Positions 12,601 through 23,416 of a DNA stretch of 64,000 nt are shown piece after piece. The position numbers and the translations under genes are program-made. The number at the start of each line of letters is the position of its first letter. The first letter of the stretch is position 1. The notes beneath the pieces are model-generated. The model was not told where the DNA came from and did not search any database. It was given only the letters and a program-made list of their open reading frames with translations. Source of the DNA: Paratinospora sagittata (Eukaryota > Streptophyta > Magnoliopsida > Ranunculales > Menispermaceae); contig CM069595.1 of the NCBI GenBank assembly GCA_035771175.1, forward strand, positions 783,122-847,121, written 5' to 3'.

Positions 12601-13944
12601 CCAAGCTGACACACTAGAACTGTTCTCAGAGATAGGAATTAGGAAAGCACTCTTACAGCACAGAGTGCCAAAACTACCTGAAAAACGGAACTGGGAAGGT
12701 CATGCAGATGGTGTCCCTCATCCACGGCATGTATAAAACCATTTAAAGAACTGATGCCATGGAGCCCTTTGGATACAGTAATACACTAGCAAGAAACAAA
12801 AAAAATTGATGCCAACACCTTCCTTTTGACAAATATTTGCAAGCTGTTGAACATTTTTCATTTTGTTATTGTATTGTACATCTAACAGGTAAGAGAGAAT
12901 TGAGAAATAACTCGCAACATCCAATCCATCTTTTTTGTGCTTTGGACTAGCTTGGACTAGACAGGAGAGTGTGTTCTCACAATCCTTTTATTTTTCTGGT
13001 GGCCCAAGCATTATAAAAAAGTGATTTTGTCATTTATCATTATTTATTTTTAAAACTTCAGTTTCAATTAAATCTGAACCATATTCAGAAAAACACCAAA
13101 GTATGACAAATTCCTTTCTTCTATAGCACATGGAATATTCCACACACGACAGATTTAGGATTCGAATTTCAGGTTTAATTTCATAGATTAGATTATTGAT
13201 CTTTTTCATAAAATTCTGAAAGTAGACTTTTGGTTTTGGGGGAAGTCCTCCATTCTCTCCTTTAGGTCATATCCCCTTTCTTCCCAAGGATGGTTTCCAT
13301 TTATGACATATCCAGCACAAAAGTGGCTCTAAACATTTAGATACTCAAATAGGCATTCATAGGTGGTATAGCAGCGGAACAAAAATGAAAGCCAAGCACA
13401 GAACCTTGAAAATGCAGAGCCTCTTAACTCGGTGAAGAATTTCTAACACTATACATCCAAACCAAAGAAAAAAAATAAAAAATTCCGCAAAACTGAAAGC
13501 CAAGCTACATATCCATCTTCACAGGCTATTCATCATTCCCATTACCTAAACTTTCTTAATCATAAAAGCATATTTCATCCAATTTGTGCTCATTCTTCTA
13601 TATTTTGCACTAAAAACAATCAATAACGGAGAGGGAAAAAAAAATTGACATTTAGAAAACAACAGACACTCACGTCCCCATTGCTAGTCGATAAGAACGT
13701 ACGTTGGATTTTGAGCGATTGTGAGGAAAATCCCTTTATTTCCGGAAGGAAAAAGTGTAATGGAACTGCAGAAATGCCCTTGATTGTGGAAAACTTACCC
13801 TAAAAATATATATATATACGACATATTCATCTGTATCAGATAGAGTTAGCTAAAATGAACTCCAGAAATAACATAACTTTGTTTGCTTACATTTGAAGAT
13901 GAGAGCGGAGACTTGAACAACGAGGCTCCAAGTGCGAAAGCCAT
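9687..13944 (-). CDS. Small plastid-targeted-type membrane protein, uncharacterised
   Basis: Eight minus-strand exons join in frame to give 198 aa: 13944-13891, 13799-13674, 11999-11956, 11222-11127, 10981-10928, 10829-10764, 9944-9866 and 9764-9687. Every intron is GT-AG. The start MAFALGASLFKSPLSSSN and the next 40 residues are rich in S, K, L and F and poor in acidic residues, typical of a chloroplast (or mitochondrial) transit peptide. The mature part has the conserved-looking block RRYGISGILSYGLLN, then VPGRMGYAAAVKRFLKVMA, ALALAPFVDRGL, and a C-terminal membrane segment with GLALVLFFAVTLLWA. The layout recalls FAM210/DUF1279-type membrane proteins, but this is a weak resemblance from memory. 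The acceptor of exon 3 is chosen by phase (AAAG before GGACAAAG); CTCTAG seven bases earlier would break the frame. Function unknown. Confidence 0.85.
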
Positions 13945-14561
13945 GAAGGCTGTTGAGAGGAACGAGTATGGCGCGCGAACATATCACATACTTGCGCGCG
14001 CGATTTAAAGCTAAGTGCTTTCATTCACGCATTTAATACTTGGTATGTGACTGTGATTATGAAAATGACTGTGTGGGAGGGAGCGATGATGAATGATGCC
14101 CCAGCGTTAAGTTAACGGGGCTCTCCGCCATGCGATCGCTGAAATCTGCAAGTCATTTTTGCATACTCCTCGAAACTCCAATAATGGGCTTAAAGTGCTA
14201 ACAAACCTTAGGACTTGTGGGCTACAAGTCCAAAGCATGTTTGATTACATTGGTCAGTGTAAGGCATAGACGAGGCCCAACCTGAAAACTTGATATGCAT
14301 AATGCCTTATCTTACTTGCGCCGGCCCAAAACATCCATTGACCCATATAATGGTGCGAAACTATATTGAGACTCGAGTAAGATTTGCATCCTAATTGCTT
14401 TCTCTAAAAAATTATACATATATACTGAAAAAAGGTAAGGTATAAGTGAAATGCTAGTCAATTTACAGCTTGAACATTGTAACTGCATGTACTAATATGT
14501 TTGTTGACTAATAATATTTAGGTAATGAAAGTTTGTGGCTAGTAAAAAGAGCTTAGATAAA
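13945..14561. other. Intergenic DNA upstream of the membrane-protein gene
   Basis: Promoter and leader side of the minus-strand gene. It holds a GCGCGCGCG run near 13995 and ordinary AT-rich DNA. No gene recognised. Confidence 0.5.
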
Positions 14562-14869
14562 AGGACAATGAATGAGGTGTTATCACAATTAGTCACCAGC
14601 TCCACGAGCATTGTACGGGTTGTGAGTTCGAGTTGCAGAAAGGCAACAGTTTATCAAATCATATGTTAAGACGGACAGTTGTATATGATTCGTAAAAGCT
14701 ACCTCGGCGTGAGGTATAAGCTAAACGAAAAGGATAAATTTTTAAACTCGACTTTAATTAGTTCGTATTGCTAGGTAGTCATTGTAGTCACATCCTATTA
14801 GTATGGGAATTAGTGGGTTATACCCCATGAAGGGTAAATATTATACGTTTGTATTTTCTCTAAAAAAAA
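14562..14869 (+). mobile_element. SINE-like retroposon
   Basis: A segment of about 308 bp ending in an A-run (about 14862-14873) and flanked by a 17-bp target-site duplication with two mismatches: 14545-14561 reads AAAAGAGCTTAGATAAA and 14870-14886 reads AAAAGAACTTGGATAAA. Near its 5' part lies TGTGAGTTCGAGTTGC, which resembles a Pol III B box as in tRNA-derived SINEs. No coding capacity. The boundaries rest on the duplications; the SINE class is inferred. Confidence 0.6.
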
Positions 14870-14886
14870 AAAAGAACTTGGATAAA

Positions 14887-15727
14887 GTTAATGAAAGTGT
14901 TTTTTTTTATTATTTTTAAGAAGTTAATGAAAGTGTTGATAAGCATAATTGGTGAAAAAAGATTAATATAACTATAAAAAATGTAACTATAAAGGAAACT
15001 ATATATATTATGTTCCTTGTGTGTTTTACGTATCTCAATCAATATGTATAATAAATAATTTAATAACTATAAATATGTAATATTATTTTATTTAGATTAA
15101 CATTTTCATTCTTTCAATAAGAGTTTTGTTTACAGGTTATACTCACTGCTAATTGGACCCAATAGAAAATAAATAAACCCATTGAAGACTTGAGCATGTG
15201 GAAGGAACAAAAAAAAAAAAAAAAAACTAAAAGAAAAATCTTCCATCACAATAGATCTGCCCCAAAAGAGCCTTTATAGTGTTTGAAAAGAGAATAGAAT
15301 AGAAGATTTGTATTTTATATCAAGCTACAAAACTAATTCTGACCTAGATACATAATCAATTGATCTAATTTGTATTCAAATTATAAAATTAAGCCCAAGT
15401 CAATGATATGATTAATTATTTGTAATGTAAAGTGAACCATCAACATGGATGCATAAAAATATCAAATTACTATGTTGGAACTTGAATATTCAGTGCTATT
15501 TAGAAGCTGTTGTATATGAGTAAATAGTTTCATATTAAAACAAACAAACAAAAAGTTTCACATTAAAAAATATCATATAAGACATAAGTGTAAAGTTCTT
15601 TTCTTTTATTAATTTGGAGGGCTTTCAAAATAAAAAACTCCACACACAATATTTTAACATACTGACAGTAGTGGTGTCAAGTTGAGCTTACCTATACTGT
15701 CAAATAATAGGACTTCTAATCGGGTCA
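14887..15727. other. AT-rich intergenic DNA
   Basis: No gene, RNA or element recognised. Contains an A18-type run near 15210-15227 and AT-rich sequence. Confidence 0.5.
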
Positions 15728-15745
15728 AATAATAGGACTTCAATT

Positions 15746-15901
15746 TTTTTTTTTTGAAAAGGTAAAGAGGGGGAACACCCAACAAGAATAATTAACACAC
15801 TACATCGCGAACTTTCCTAGGCCAAGTAGACCCAGTTGCATCTTCCCTTATAATATTGGATAAGCCACGGGGAGGAAAAGACAGGAAACACACTCCCCGA
15901 T
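15746..15901 (-). mobile_element. Short polyA retroposon with perfect 18-bp TSD
   Basis: A 156-bp insertion in minus orientation: its poly-A tail appears as the T run starting at 15746. It is flanked by an exact 18-bp duplication (AATAATAGGACTTCAATT at 15728-15745 and 15902-15919). The body is GC-richer than its surroundings and reads, in element orientation, TCGGGGAGTGTGTTTCCTGT at the head and GTGTTCCCCCTCTTTACC before the tail. It may be a SINE or a 5'-truncated LINE end. The TSD makes target-primed retroposition nearly certain. Confidence 0.82.
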
Positions 15902-15919
15902 AATAATAGGACTTCAATT

Positions 15920-18072
15920 GTATCACTAAATGCTCGAATACGCATGATTTTCATTTAAATTAAGGATGCTCCTAAAAGCAAAAAAAATAGGAAAGCTATC
16001 ATGGTATCACCTCCAGTTCCACCTTCGAGCCAAAAGTCTTGATTGTGGACCCTTGCCACTCACATGGTGTAGGGTCACACACGTAACATGCGTTCTTCAT
16101 CCATTCTGGTTTTCTTGGAAGACTGCCCCCCCTGCTTGCAGCCTTTTATCAAAGCACCTTTACCTTTTCTTTTCTAATTGCCCCCAACCGGACCCTAACA
16201 AGTGGGTTATGGTTTCTATCACCCTCTTTAATAAATAAAAAATTACATATTACAGATAAAGGAGACAAAATCCTAGAGATCTTAATGCAGAGTGATCTGG
16301 CGGTTGGTATGTGGACTGTTGTCCTTTTTATCTTTCTTTCGCTGGCAACCCACTTAAGATCATCAGCTTCACGCTAACCTACTTTTATTGTATTAGTTGT
16401 TTTCAGTGTGCGCATAGTAGTTAACTTTGAGTGAGGCAATGCAGGGTAGGAAGGGTTTATATATATCTGTGCTCACATGAAGAACCTGACATCTACTAAA
16501 ATAACAGACTTAGCAAATGATTTTAACTATAACAGTATATTTTTAATTTAAGTGGACAGTGGTTTTCATTAGCCACTAAATTTTATTAATATAACCACCT
16601 AGAAATTAAGTTATAAGAGATCGAATAGGACCTTTAAAAATCTGAATCTCTAACTTGCAAGTTAGGTGGCAAAGTTTGACTGTGTAAGACTAGACTACGG
16701 CCAATACGTACGTGTTTGAAATGGAAGAAGCGATGGTGAACTGAAGGGGATTCTTTTTCTGTCAACTTACAAAGAAGCAAACACTTGGCAGAAGAAATGG
16801 GACCAGGGCAGCTTGTCAACAAAACAGTACAGTACGTGATGCATCCTTATCCTTGCCTAAAGTAACTTCTTATTTAGAAGTGATAGGTCGTTAACACTCG
16901 ATATCAAATAAATAAATTTAAATTTTATATAAATAACTATATGTTAAAATATGTTAAATTTGATTAAATATAATTAAATTTTAGATTAAAAATAGGTCGA
17001 TTTGTTAAATTCAAAATTAACCTATTTAAAACGATTATATTTTGTGTTAAGACTTATGTTACGTGTAAATCTTTTTTAATATTTTATATCATATGTTGAG
17101 ACTCTAACTTTATAATATTTTATTAATTTTTATCATATGATTGTATAATTATAATTTTAAATTTTAAATTTATATATAATAAATAAGTTAGAATGAACTT
17201 GTTTAAACTTTAAGAATTATAAATAAGTTAACCTATTTATTAAACGTGTCGAATTTGAGTTTACATAAAATAACATATTATTTAAGTTTATAATATATTT
17301 TACTATATATAACACAAATTATCACTTCTATTACTATCCTATATTTTATATAACTCATGAAGAATTTATTGTTAAAATCATACAAGTAGATGATCCAAAT
17401 AATACTACAAATTACAAAAGCAGCGAGTCCCTGCTACTCACTCACTTCACTTGGCTAGTAGTGTAGTGTTTCTCGAGAGACCTAAAGCCAAGCAAAGGGA
17501 CACCAACGAAGAGACGGCCTTGACAGGTGTGCGCGGCAATTGGCCCTACGGCGCCACGGGCCACATTCCCTAAACTGGGGCACCCCAACCATTCCATGCC
17601 ACGTTGAGGGAAAGCGCACACCATAACACAATGACAGTTACCCTCTTGGAACCATCCAGCTTTTTCTTTTCCTTATTTGTTTATGAGAATCCCACCGTAG
17701 CTGTTAGCTCACGACTGCTGTGCTGCCAATTGACTTTAATCAAGCATTCCATCCAGCACTTGCAAAGATACGTTTTTTCTTTCTTTCTTTCAACTAATGT
17801 GCTTTTTTTCTTCCTTTTTCGGGGGGCAGTGAGTTGTTTTTGAATGAATGGGTTCCCTATCAAACCAGCTCATTTGAGGTCACAACCGACCTTTGTTCCC
17901 TATTCTCTGTTCCTTTTTTTAATTTTTTTTAATTTTATCTTCTTCTTCTCTTTTGGATTGTTTCCGACTCTCCTCCTTTAATCGTCCCCCTTCTTCTTCT
18001 TCTTCTTCTTCTTCTTCGTTTAGGCTTCTCCTTCTTCCTTGAAGAGTCCGTGCGTCTGCAGCTCCTTTACGA
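15920..18072. other. Intergenic DNA and leader of the acidic-protein gene
   Basis: Very AT-rich between 16850 and 17400. Several short open frames (15966-16238, 16634-16822, 17442-17624, 17604-17843) have no recognisable family. The last 200 bases are pyrimidine-rich, as in a plant 5' leader, and contain a CTT run. Confidence 0.5.
17991..18017 (+). repeat. (CTT)n repeat in probable 5' leader
   Basis: A run of CTT/TTC triplets lies about 55-80 bp upstream of the ATG at 18073. CT-rich microsatellites are common in plant 5' UTRs. Confidence 0.85.
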
Positions 18073-21000
18073 ATGGCTACTGAGATTGTTCTTCCCGACC
18101 AGAAACCTGATGAGGTAATCCTCTTAACTTCTCTGCCTTTTGTTTCGATGAAGAAGAAGTGAGGTTTCAACTCTGTGTTTCACAGTCATATTTATATATA
18201 TAACACTAGATATCTGCAAAGATTTCAACTTGAGATTGGATTATGCTTTCTGGAGATTTATAATTACCAGCTAGTGCTTATAAGTTTATTACGCTTTTCA
18301 TTCCATGAAAAGGGATTGAACAAGATTCACTCTAGTTTCTGTTTTACTTCTTCAAGGAACGTCTATCTTTTGTTTGTATAGGAAATATTGGTCGTTTAAC
18401 ATAAGCAGAACCACGTTGGATTTGGTTTGAAGTTGTGTCCTGAGAATCTGGCAAGAATCAATTAGTTTGTTCTTATGGGAAACTCGAAAAAAGTTTATTT
18501 TTTTAACTCTGTGTTTGTTAACAGTATAAGTAGGCTTCAGTAAACTGATATGTTATTTCCCTTGTGTTTGTGATTGGAACTATCTGATTTTATCATTCTC
18601 CTGAAAATTCATGTGATATTATCTCCAAAAGATGTCTTCTTTTCTATTTCTTAATAAAAATCATTCACCTGACGATTCATCATCCTCTCTTAATTATTAA
18701 GATTGCAAATGACTTTCTCCTTCAATAAGATTGAATTTTCTAGTTTGGATTTTATCTAAGGACCTCGTAACTTATGATTCCTATTGTAATCAATCATAGT
18801 AATTCCTTTTCATGTTCAGGTTTCATGAGCTAACCAGATAAAACTATGAATTATTACAGACTTTTAATCCCCTGTTATGCATCAGTATTTTTTTCCCTTG
18901 CACTCCTATAAAGGCTTGACGAATGGAAGATACAACAATCAAGAAAATATTGGAAAATCAAATATTCTATGAAAGCCATATTTCATAGGATGCTTTTTGA
19001 ATAAAATGCTAGACAATTGTTTTTTCTATTCTGTTACAACTGTTTTTCGTTGAATTGGATTGATATACAATTGTTTCCACTTTTTTTTTCCTTACAAAAT
19101 ATTTTATTTTTTATTTAAATTTCTAATATTTTCTTCACCTTTCAATTGATGGGGATGTTTTGTAATCCAATTTCTACTATATTTTCATATATTATTTATT
19201 ATTATTATTATTATTTATTGAAATATGGTGTCTTTTCTTGTTTCTTGTTCTTTCCTTGATTGTTTTTCCAATCACTATATCAGGTTAAGGAAAAAGTAGA
19301 TGAAGGTGGAAAAGCTGTGGGTCTAGAGAGTGTTTCTCCATCAAAGGAAAACTCGGAAGTGGATGAAGAGCAAAAGCCCAAAACTGCAGAGTCTTCAAGT
19401 CCTGAGGTTCCTGTGACTAAAGTAGAAGAGAAAATACAGGAAAAGCAGATTGATCCACCTGCAGTTATTGAGGCTGAAAAGGGTGATGATACACATAGCT
19501 TGAATGTTCCAGAGGTAGATGTTCCAAAAGAGACAGAAGCTTCGAATTTGAACTTGGATGTTTCATCTATTTCCAGCGCAGTAGTTGAAGTTGCTGAAAA
19601 GGAACCAGAAAAACAATCAACTCTCGAAGCTGGAGAGAAACTCATAGAACATTTGGAAGTGCCTCTTACTCAAGAATCAGAAACTGAAGAAGGGAAAAAT
19701 CCACAAGTCTCTGAATCAGAGTCAAAAATAGTAGAAAAATCAGAACCAACTGAGAAAGAGCCTGAAGTAGTAGGGAAAGAACCACAAGTCTCAGAATTAG
19801 AGTCTGTGACAGTAGAAAAATCAAAATCAGCAGCAGCAGAACAATCAGAAGTAGGGAAAGAAGCAGAAGAAGGCACACAAACAGATTTAGATGTGGAGGG
19901 GAAACCACAAAAACTAACTGAAGTTCTTGAAGATGTTGAGAACAAAACAGGTTTGGAAGTGGAGGAAAAACCACAAGAACAAATTGGCATTCTAGAAGAA
20001 GTTGAGAAGAAACCTGCTTTGGAAGTGGAGGATAAAACACAAGAACAAATTGGTGTTCTAGAAGGTGAAGTTGAGAAAAAATTGACTTTGGAAGTGGATG
20101 GGACGCCACAAGCACAAACTGAAGTTCTTGAAGAAGAGGTCGAGAAGAAATTGACTTCGGAAGTGGATGAGACACCACAAGAACAAACTGAAGTTCTTGA
20201 AGGAGAGGTTGAGAAGCAATTGACTTCGGAAGTGAAGGTGACAGTGACACCACAAGAACAAACAGAAGTTATTGAAGGAGAGGTTGAGAAGAAATTGATT
20301 TCAGAAGTGAATGAGACACCACAAGAACAAACTGGAGTTCTTGAAAGAGAGGTTGAGAATAAATTGACTTCAGAAGTGGACGTGACGCTGCAAGAACAAA
20401 CAGAAGTTATTGAAGGAGAAGTTAAGAAATCGGCTTCAGTAGTGGAAGGGGAACCACAAGAACAAACTGAAGTTCTCGAAAAAGAAGCTGAGAAGAAATT
20501 GGAAGTGGAAGTGGAGGTGAAACCAATACAAACTGGAGTTCTTGAAGAAGTTGAGAAGAACTCTGAGATGCCTAAATCTGAGGAAAGCACTGATGTTGGA
20601 GCTGCAAAAGGGGAAGGAACCTTAGTTGATAAAATTGAGGTGGTTTCTGAGTCCATGAAGGAGGAAGAAACTGCTAATCTTGAGGAGCCTGTTGTGTCTG
20701 CAAAATTGGATGCTGCTGATGTTCACATGAAAGAGGAAGCTCCATCTGATGCAAAAGATGTGGTACCCGCTATTGTTACTGATATTGAAGAAAATGCCAG
20801 AGTGGATGATACACAGAAGGAACAAAGTAGAGATGACGTGGTTGAGGGGTTAGCAAAAGAGGCAGTTGTTGAAGTGGGAAAGGTTGAAGAAGAAAAAAAT
20901 GTAGCAGATGAGAATGCATCAAAAGTCGAGGCTCAGAATTCTGTTGATGTGAATGATTTGAGTTCTACTGCAGAAGTCGTCAAAGAGTCTTTAGAAGGAG

Positions 21001-21461
21001 GAAAAGCTTCCGAAGATGTTGGAGTGGCAGCTGAAGAGAAGAAAGAGGATGATGTCAAACGGGACATTGAGACAACCAAAGAAAGAGATCTGGAGGGAAA
21101 ACTTGATCCTATTCATGCTATTGATACTGTTAAGGAACCAATCGAAGTTCCCAAGGAATTAGAGCCTAAGAACCTTGAAAAACCTGTTGAAAATAAGTTG
21201 AACAAGGAGGCAGAGCCTGTTGAACAAACTACAAAATCTGATGCTTCAAATCTCGAGCCTTTCAAAGATGTCAGTGACTTGAAAACATATGGAGCCGTGA
21301 CTAAACAAGAAGCACCAACCAAGCCAGCTCAAAGACAATCAAATAACTTAATTTCAAAGGTGAAACATTCGATTGTGAAAGTCAAGAAAGCAATCATTGG
21401 GAAATCTCCAAGCTCAAAGACCCTCTCTACAGATACTAAAGGTGACATCAATGTGAAATAA
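18073..21461 (+). CDS. Acidic Glu/Val/Lys-rich repeat protein
   Basis: Two exons, 18073-18114 (MATEIVLPDQKPDE) and 19284-21461, join in phase across a 1169-bp GT-AG intron to encode 739 aa. The ATG follows a pyrimidine-rich leader. The protein is very rich in E, K and V and low in aromatic residues, so largely disordered or coiled. Residues of about 216-440 contain around ten copies of a unit of about 23 aa built on the theme EVEKKLTSEV-x-ETPQEQTEVLEG. The last 40 residues switch to basic, with LISKVKHSIVKVKKAIIGK followed by a Ser/Thr-rich tail. I see no signal peptide, membrane segment or catalytic motif. Similar long acidic plant proteins exist, but I do not recognise a named family and no function is claimed. 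Confidence 0.88.
19888..20560 (+). repeat. In-frame tandem repeat of about 70 bp in acidic-protein gene
   Basis: About ten degenerate units of roughly 66-75 bp, each containing a CCACAAGAACAAACTGAAGTT-like core (quoted in part: CACAAGAACAAACTGAAG). Unit length changes by whole codons, so the frame is kept. It was probably built by unequal crossing over. The repeats also keep antisense frames open. Confidence 0.85.
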
Positions 21462-22119
21462 TGTGACAAGAGTTGAAGAACTTCTTTATCAGGTTACAAT
21501 TAGTTAATATGATTCATTATATTGATTGTTTTTTCATTACATGTCGTAAAATGTTGGTTACATGCATGTGTTGATGTGCCTTCATGAGTGCCTGTGAGCT
21601 ACAAGTGGTTGTATATAGCAGGTGTGGATTGTGCACTTTGCTCTACTTTGTTGAGGATTTGACAGTTTAGCTTCTTTTTTCATTTAGTTGTAAGAATTGT
21701 AATTTGTGATGGTTAGTTCTTTGTTCTGGTCAGCATTTTATAAGTTTGTAAGACACATTTCATATTGATAGGGTGATGTATGTATTTTTAAAATTTTATG
21801 GTTTTAGCATGTTTTCGTTATGTAATTAACTTTAAACTGCAATTTTGATTTGCTTCTTGCTTCTCAATGTGCATCGCATGATGATATTTTATTATTAATT
21901 TAATTTTTTTTTTCTACATTCCATGAGTTGTTGTTTTGTTAGTAAACAAAAATGGCGATAAGCAGAGAGCACTTTGCATCTCCTTGGAGGCTCTATGATG
22001 ATGACATATAGTTCCCAAAACAATAGATCCATCAGGAGACAAAATTTAGTTTTTAGTAGTCTCACTGATTTCAATTTGTTTTGTTTCTCTGCATCAGGAA
22101 CTTCTGTACCGCGCTCTTT
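21462..22119. other. 3' flank of acidic-protein gene
   Basis: Probable 3' UTR followed by AT-rich DNA. No further gene recognised before the P450 remnant. Confidence 0.5.
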
Positions 22120-22783
22120 TTAAAGCTCTTGTCTAAGCCTATCTTTCCATTCTTGATCTATGCTCAGCAAATAGATTGTCCATGATAGCAAACTAGCTAG
22201 TGTCTCATGATGCCCTGCAAAGAAGAATCTTCTGCATTCTTTGATGAGATCATCCTTGCTGAGCTTTGGACCTCCTTGCTTGCTTCCATTTTCTGTTGCC
22301 TCCATCATCACCCCAACACAGATCATTCTCGATACCAGAATCTTTGAGACCCTTGAAATCAAATTGACTCTTAATTATATCTTGTATTTTCTCCTTTTAT
22401 CTTCCTGCTAAGTCTCCACCGTCTTCGATTTGCCTGAGTAGGAACACATCTGAAATGAAAAAAGAGAGAGAATTACAAAGCAGCGTCTGAAAACATATAT
22501 TTTAAATACTTGGAAGTGTGTGATTCTGTCAAAAAAAAAAAAAAAGTGTGTAGTTGAGGCAGTTACTGGCTACCAGGGAGGAAAATTTCAATAATATTCG
22601 ACGGAAACATCTGTACAAACGTAGTGCTTTGAATGTATGTTTCCCCTCCATGTAGCTACTAGCAAACATAGTGCGTGCAATTGTATCATGCGCTGTATGT
22701 TCAAATTCTTGTGTCATTTCTACCTCCTTACACTGATCCAGAGACAACCTAGTAATTCCAATAATCGAGTATAAATAGAGCAC
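22120..22783 (-). pseudogene. Cytochrome P450 remnant
   Basis: Two separated minus-strand pieces of a plant P450, most like the CYP72-clan (for example CYP714-type) proteins. Piece one (22783 to about 22560) contains the pre-I-helix block HTAHDTIARTMFASSYMEGK, then shifts frame (the continuation VQMFPSNIIEIFLPGS is in another frame) and meets a stop. Piece two (about 22362-22120) contains the I-helix oxygen-binding region FFFAGHHETLASLLSWTIYL; the usual AGHETT is changed by an extra H and T to L, A. The K-helix EXXR motif and the haem-binding cysteine region are absent, as is the N-terminus. It cannot make an active enzyme. Confidence 0.85.
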
Positions 22784-22789
22784 AAGCTG

Positions 22790-23416
22790 CCATTGCCTTT
22801 GTCATTCCCTATCAAAGTCTAAGAATTGTATAGTAGATTGGTCTTGTATGAACATCTAGCTAAATCACGCTTGAACAGTGCAAGAAGTACAAATTGGAAT
22901 ATTTGTTGGGACTGCTAATTGTATGTAGAGATTAGCATTGGTCATGGAATAAGAATATGGATAATATGCCTAGTGTATTTAGAACAAATAATTAAATTCT
23001 TCACATGGAAAAAGCTTCTTTTGATGTTACTTAAAATGAAAGCGTGTCGTGGTCCTCTTAGAGACAGGAAATGGGCTAACACCCAATAAAAGGGAGCCCA
23101 TCAAATGATCGATTCGATCCAGAAAAGCTTGGCCCAAATATGACGCCACAGCCCACGTATAACCTTTTTAATTGGTGTTAACGGAAACCAGTAAAGCGTC
23201 CTCCGTCCTCCGTGTCTATGGTATGGCGTTCTGAAGAGTTCAACTTAAAACCCCTAAAACCAATCGAATCGAACGTTCATCATTTCTTCGCGTCTCTTTC
23301 GATTTTCTTCTTAACCATTTTCTCTTCGAATTACTTTCTTTCTTATCTTCGCGGCAACTTTGAATTGGACGGTTATTTTCTACATTCCGTTTCAATTCAA
23401 CTAAGCTCCGCCGCTC
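22790..23416. other. Intergenic DNA and CHMP7 leader
   Basis: Ordinary AT-rich DNA then the promoter and 5' leader of the CHMP7 gene. The open frames across 23212-23596 overlap the leader and exon 1 and are not supported as genes. Confidence 0.5.

Noticed and set aside
19670..20656. 328-codon open frame on the minus strand opposite the acidic-protein gene
   Set aside because: It is the complement of an in-frame tandem repeat and its Ser/Thr-rich reading has no family resemblance, so it is a shadow.
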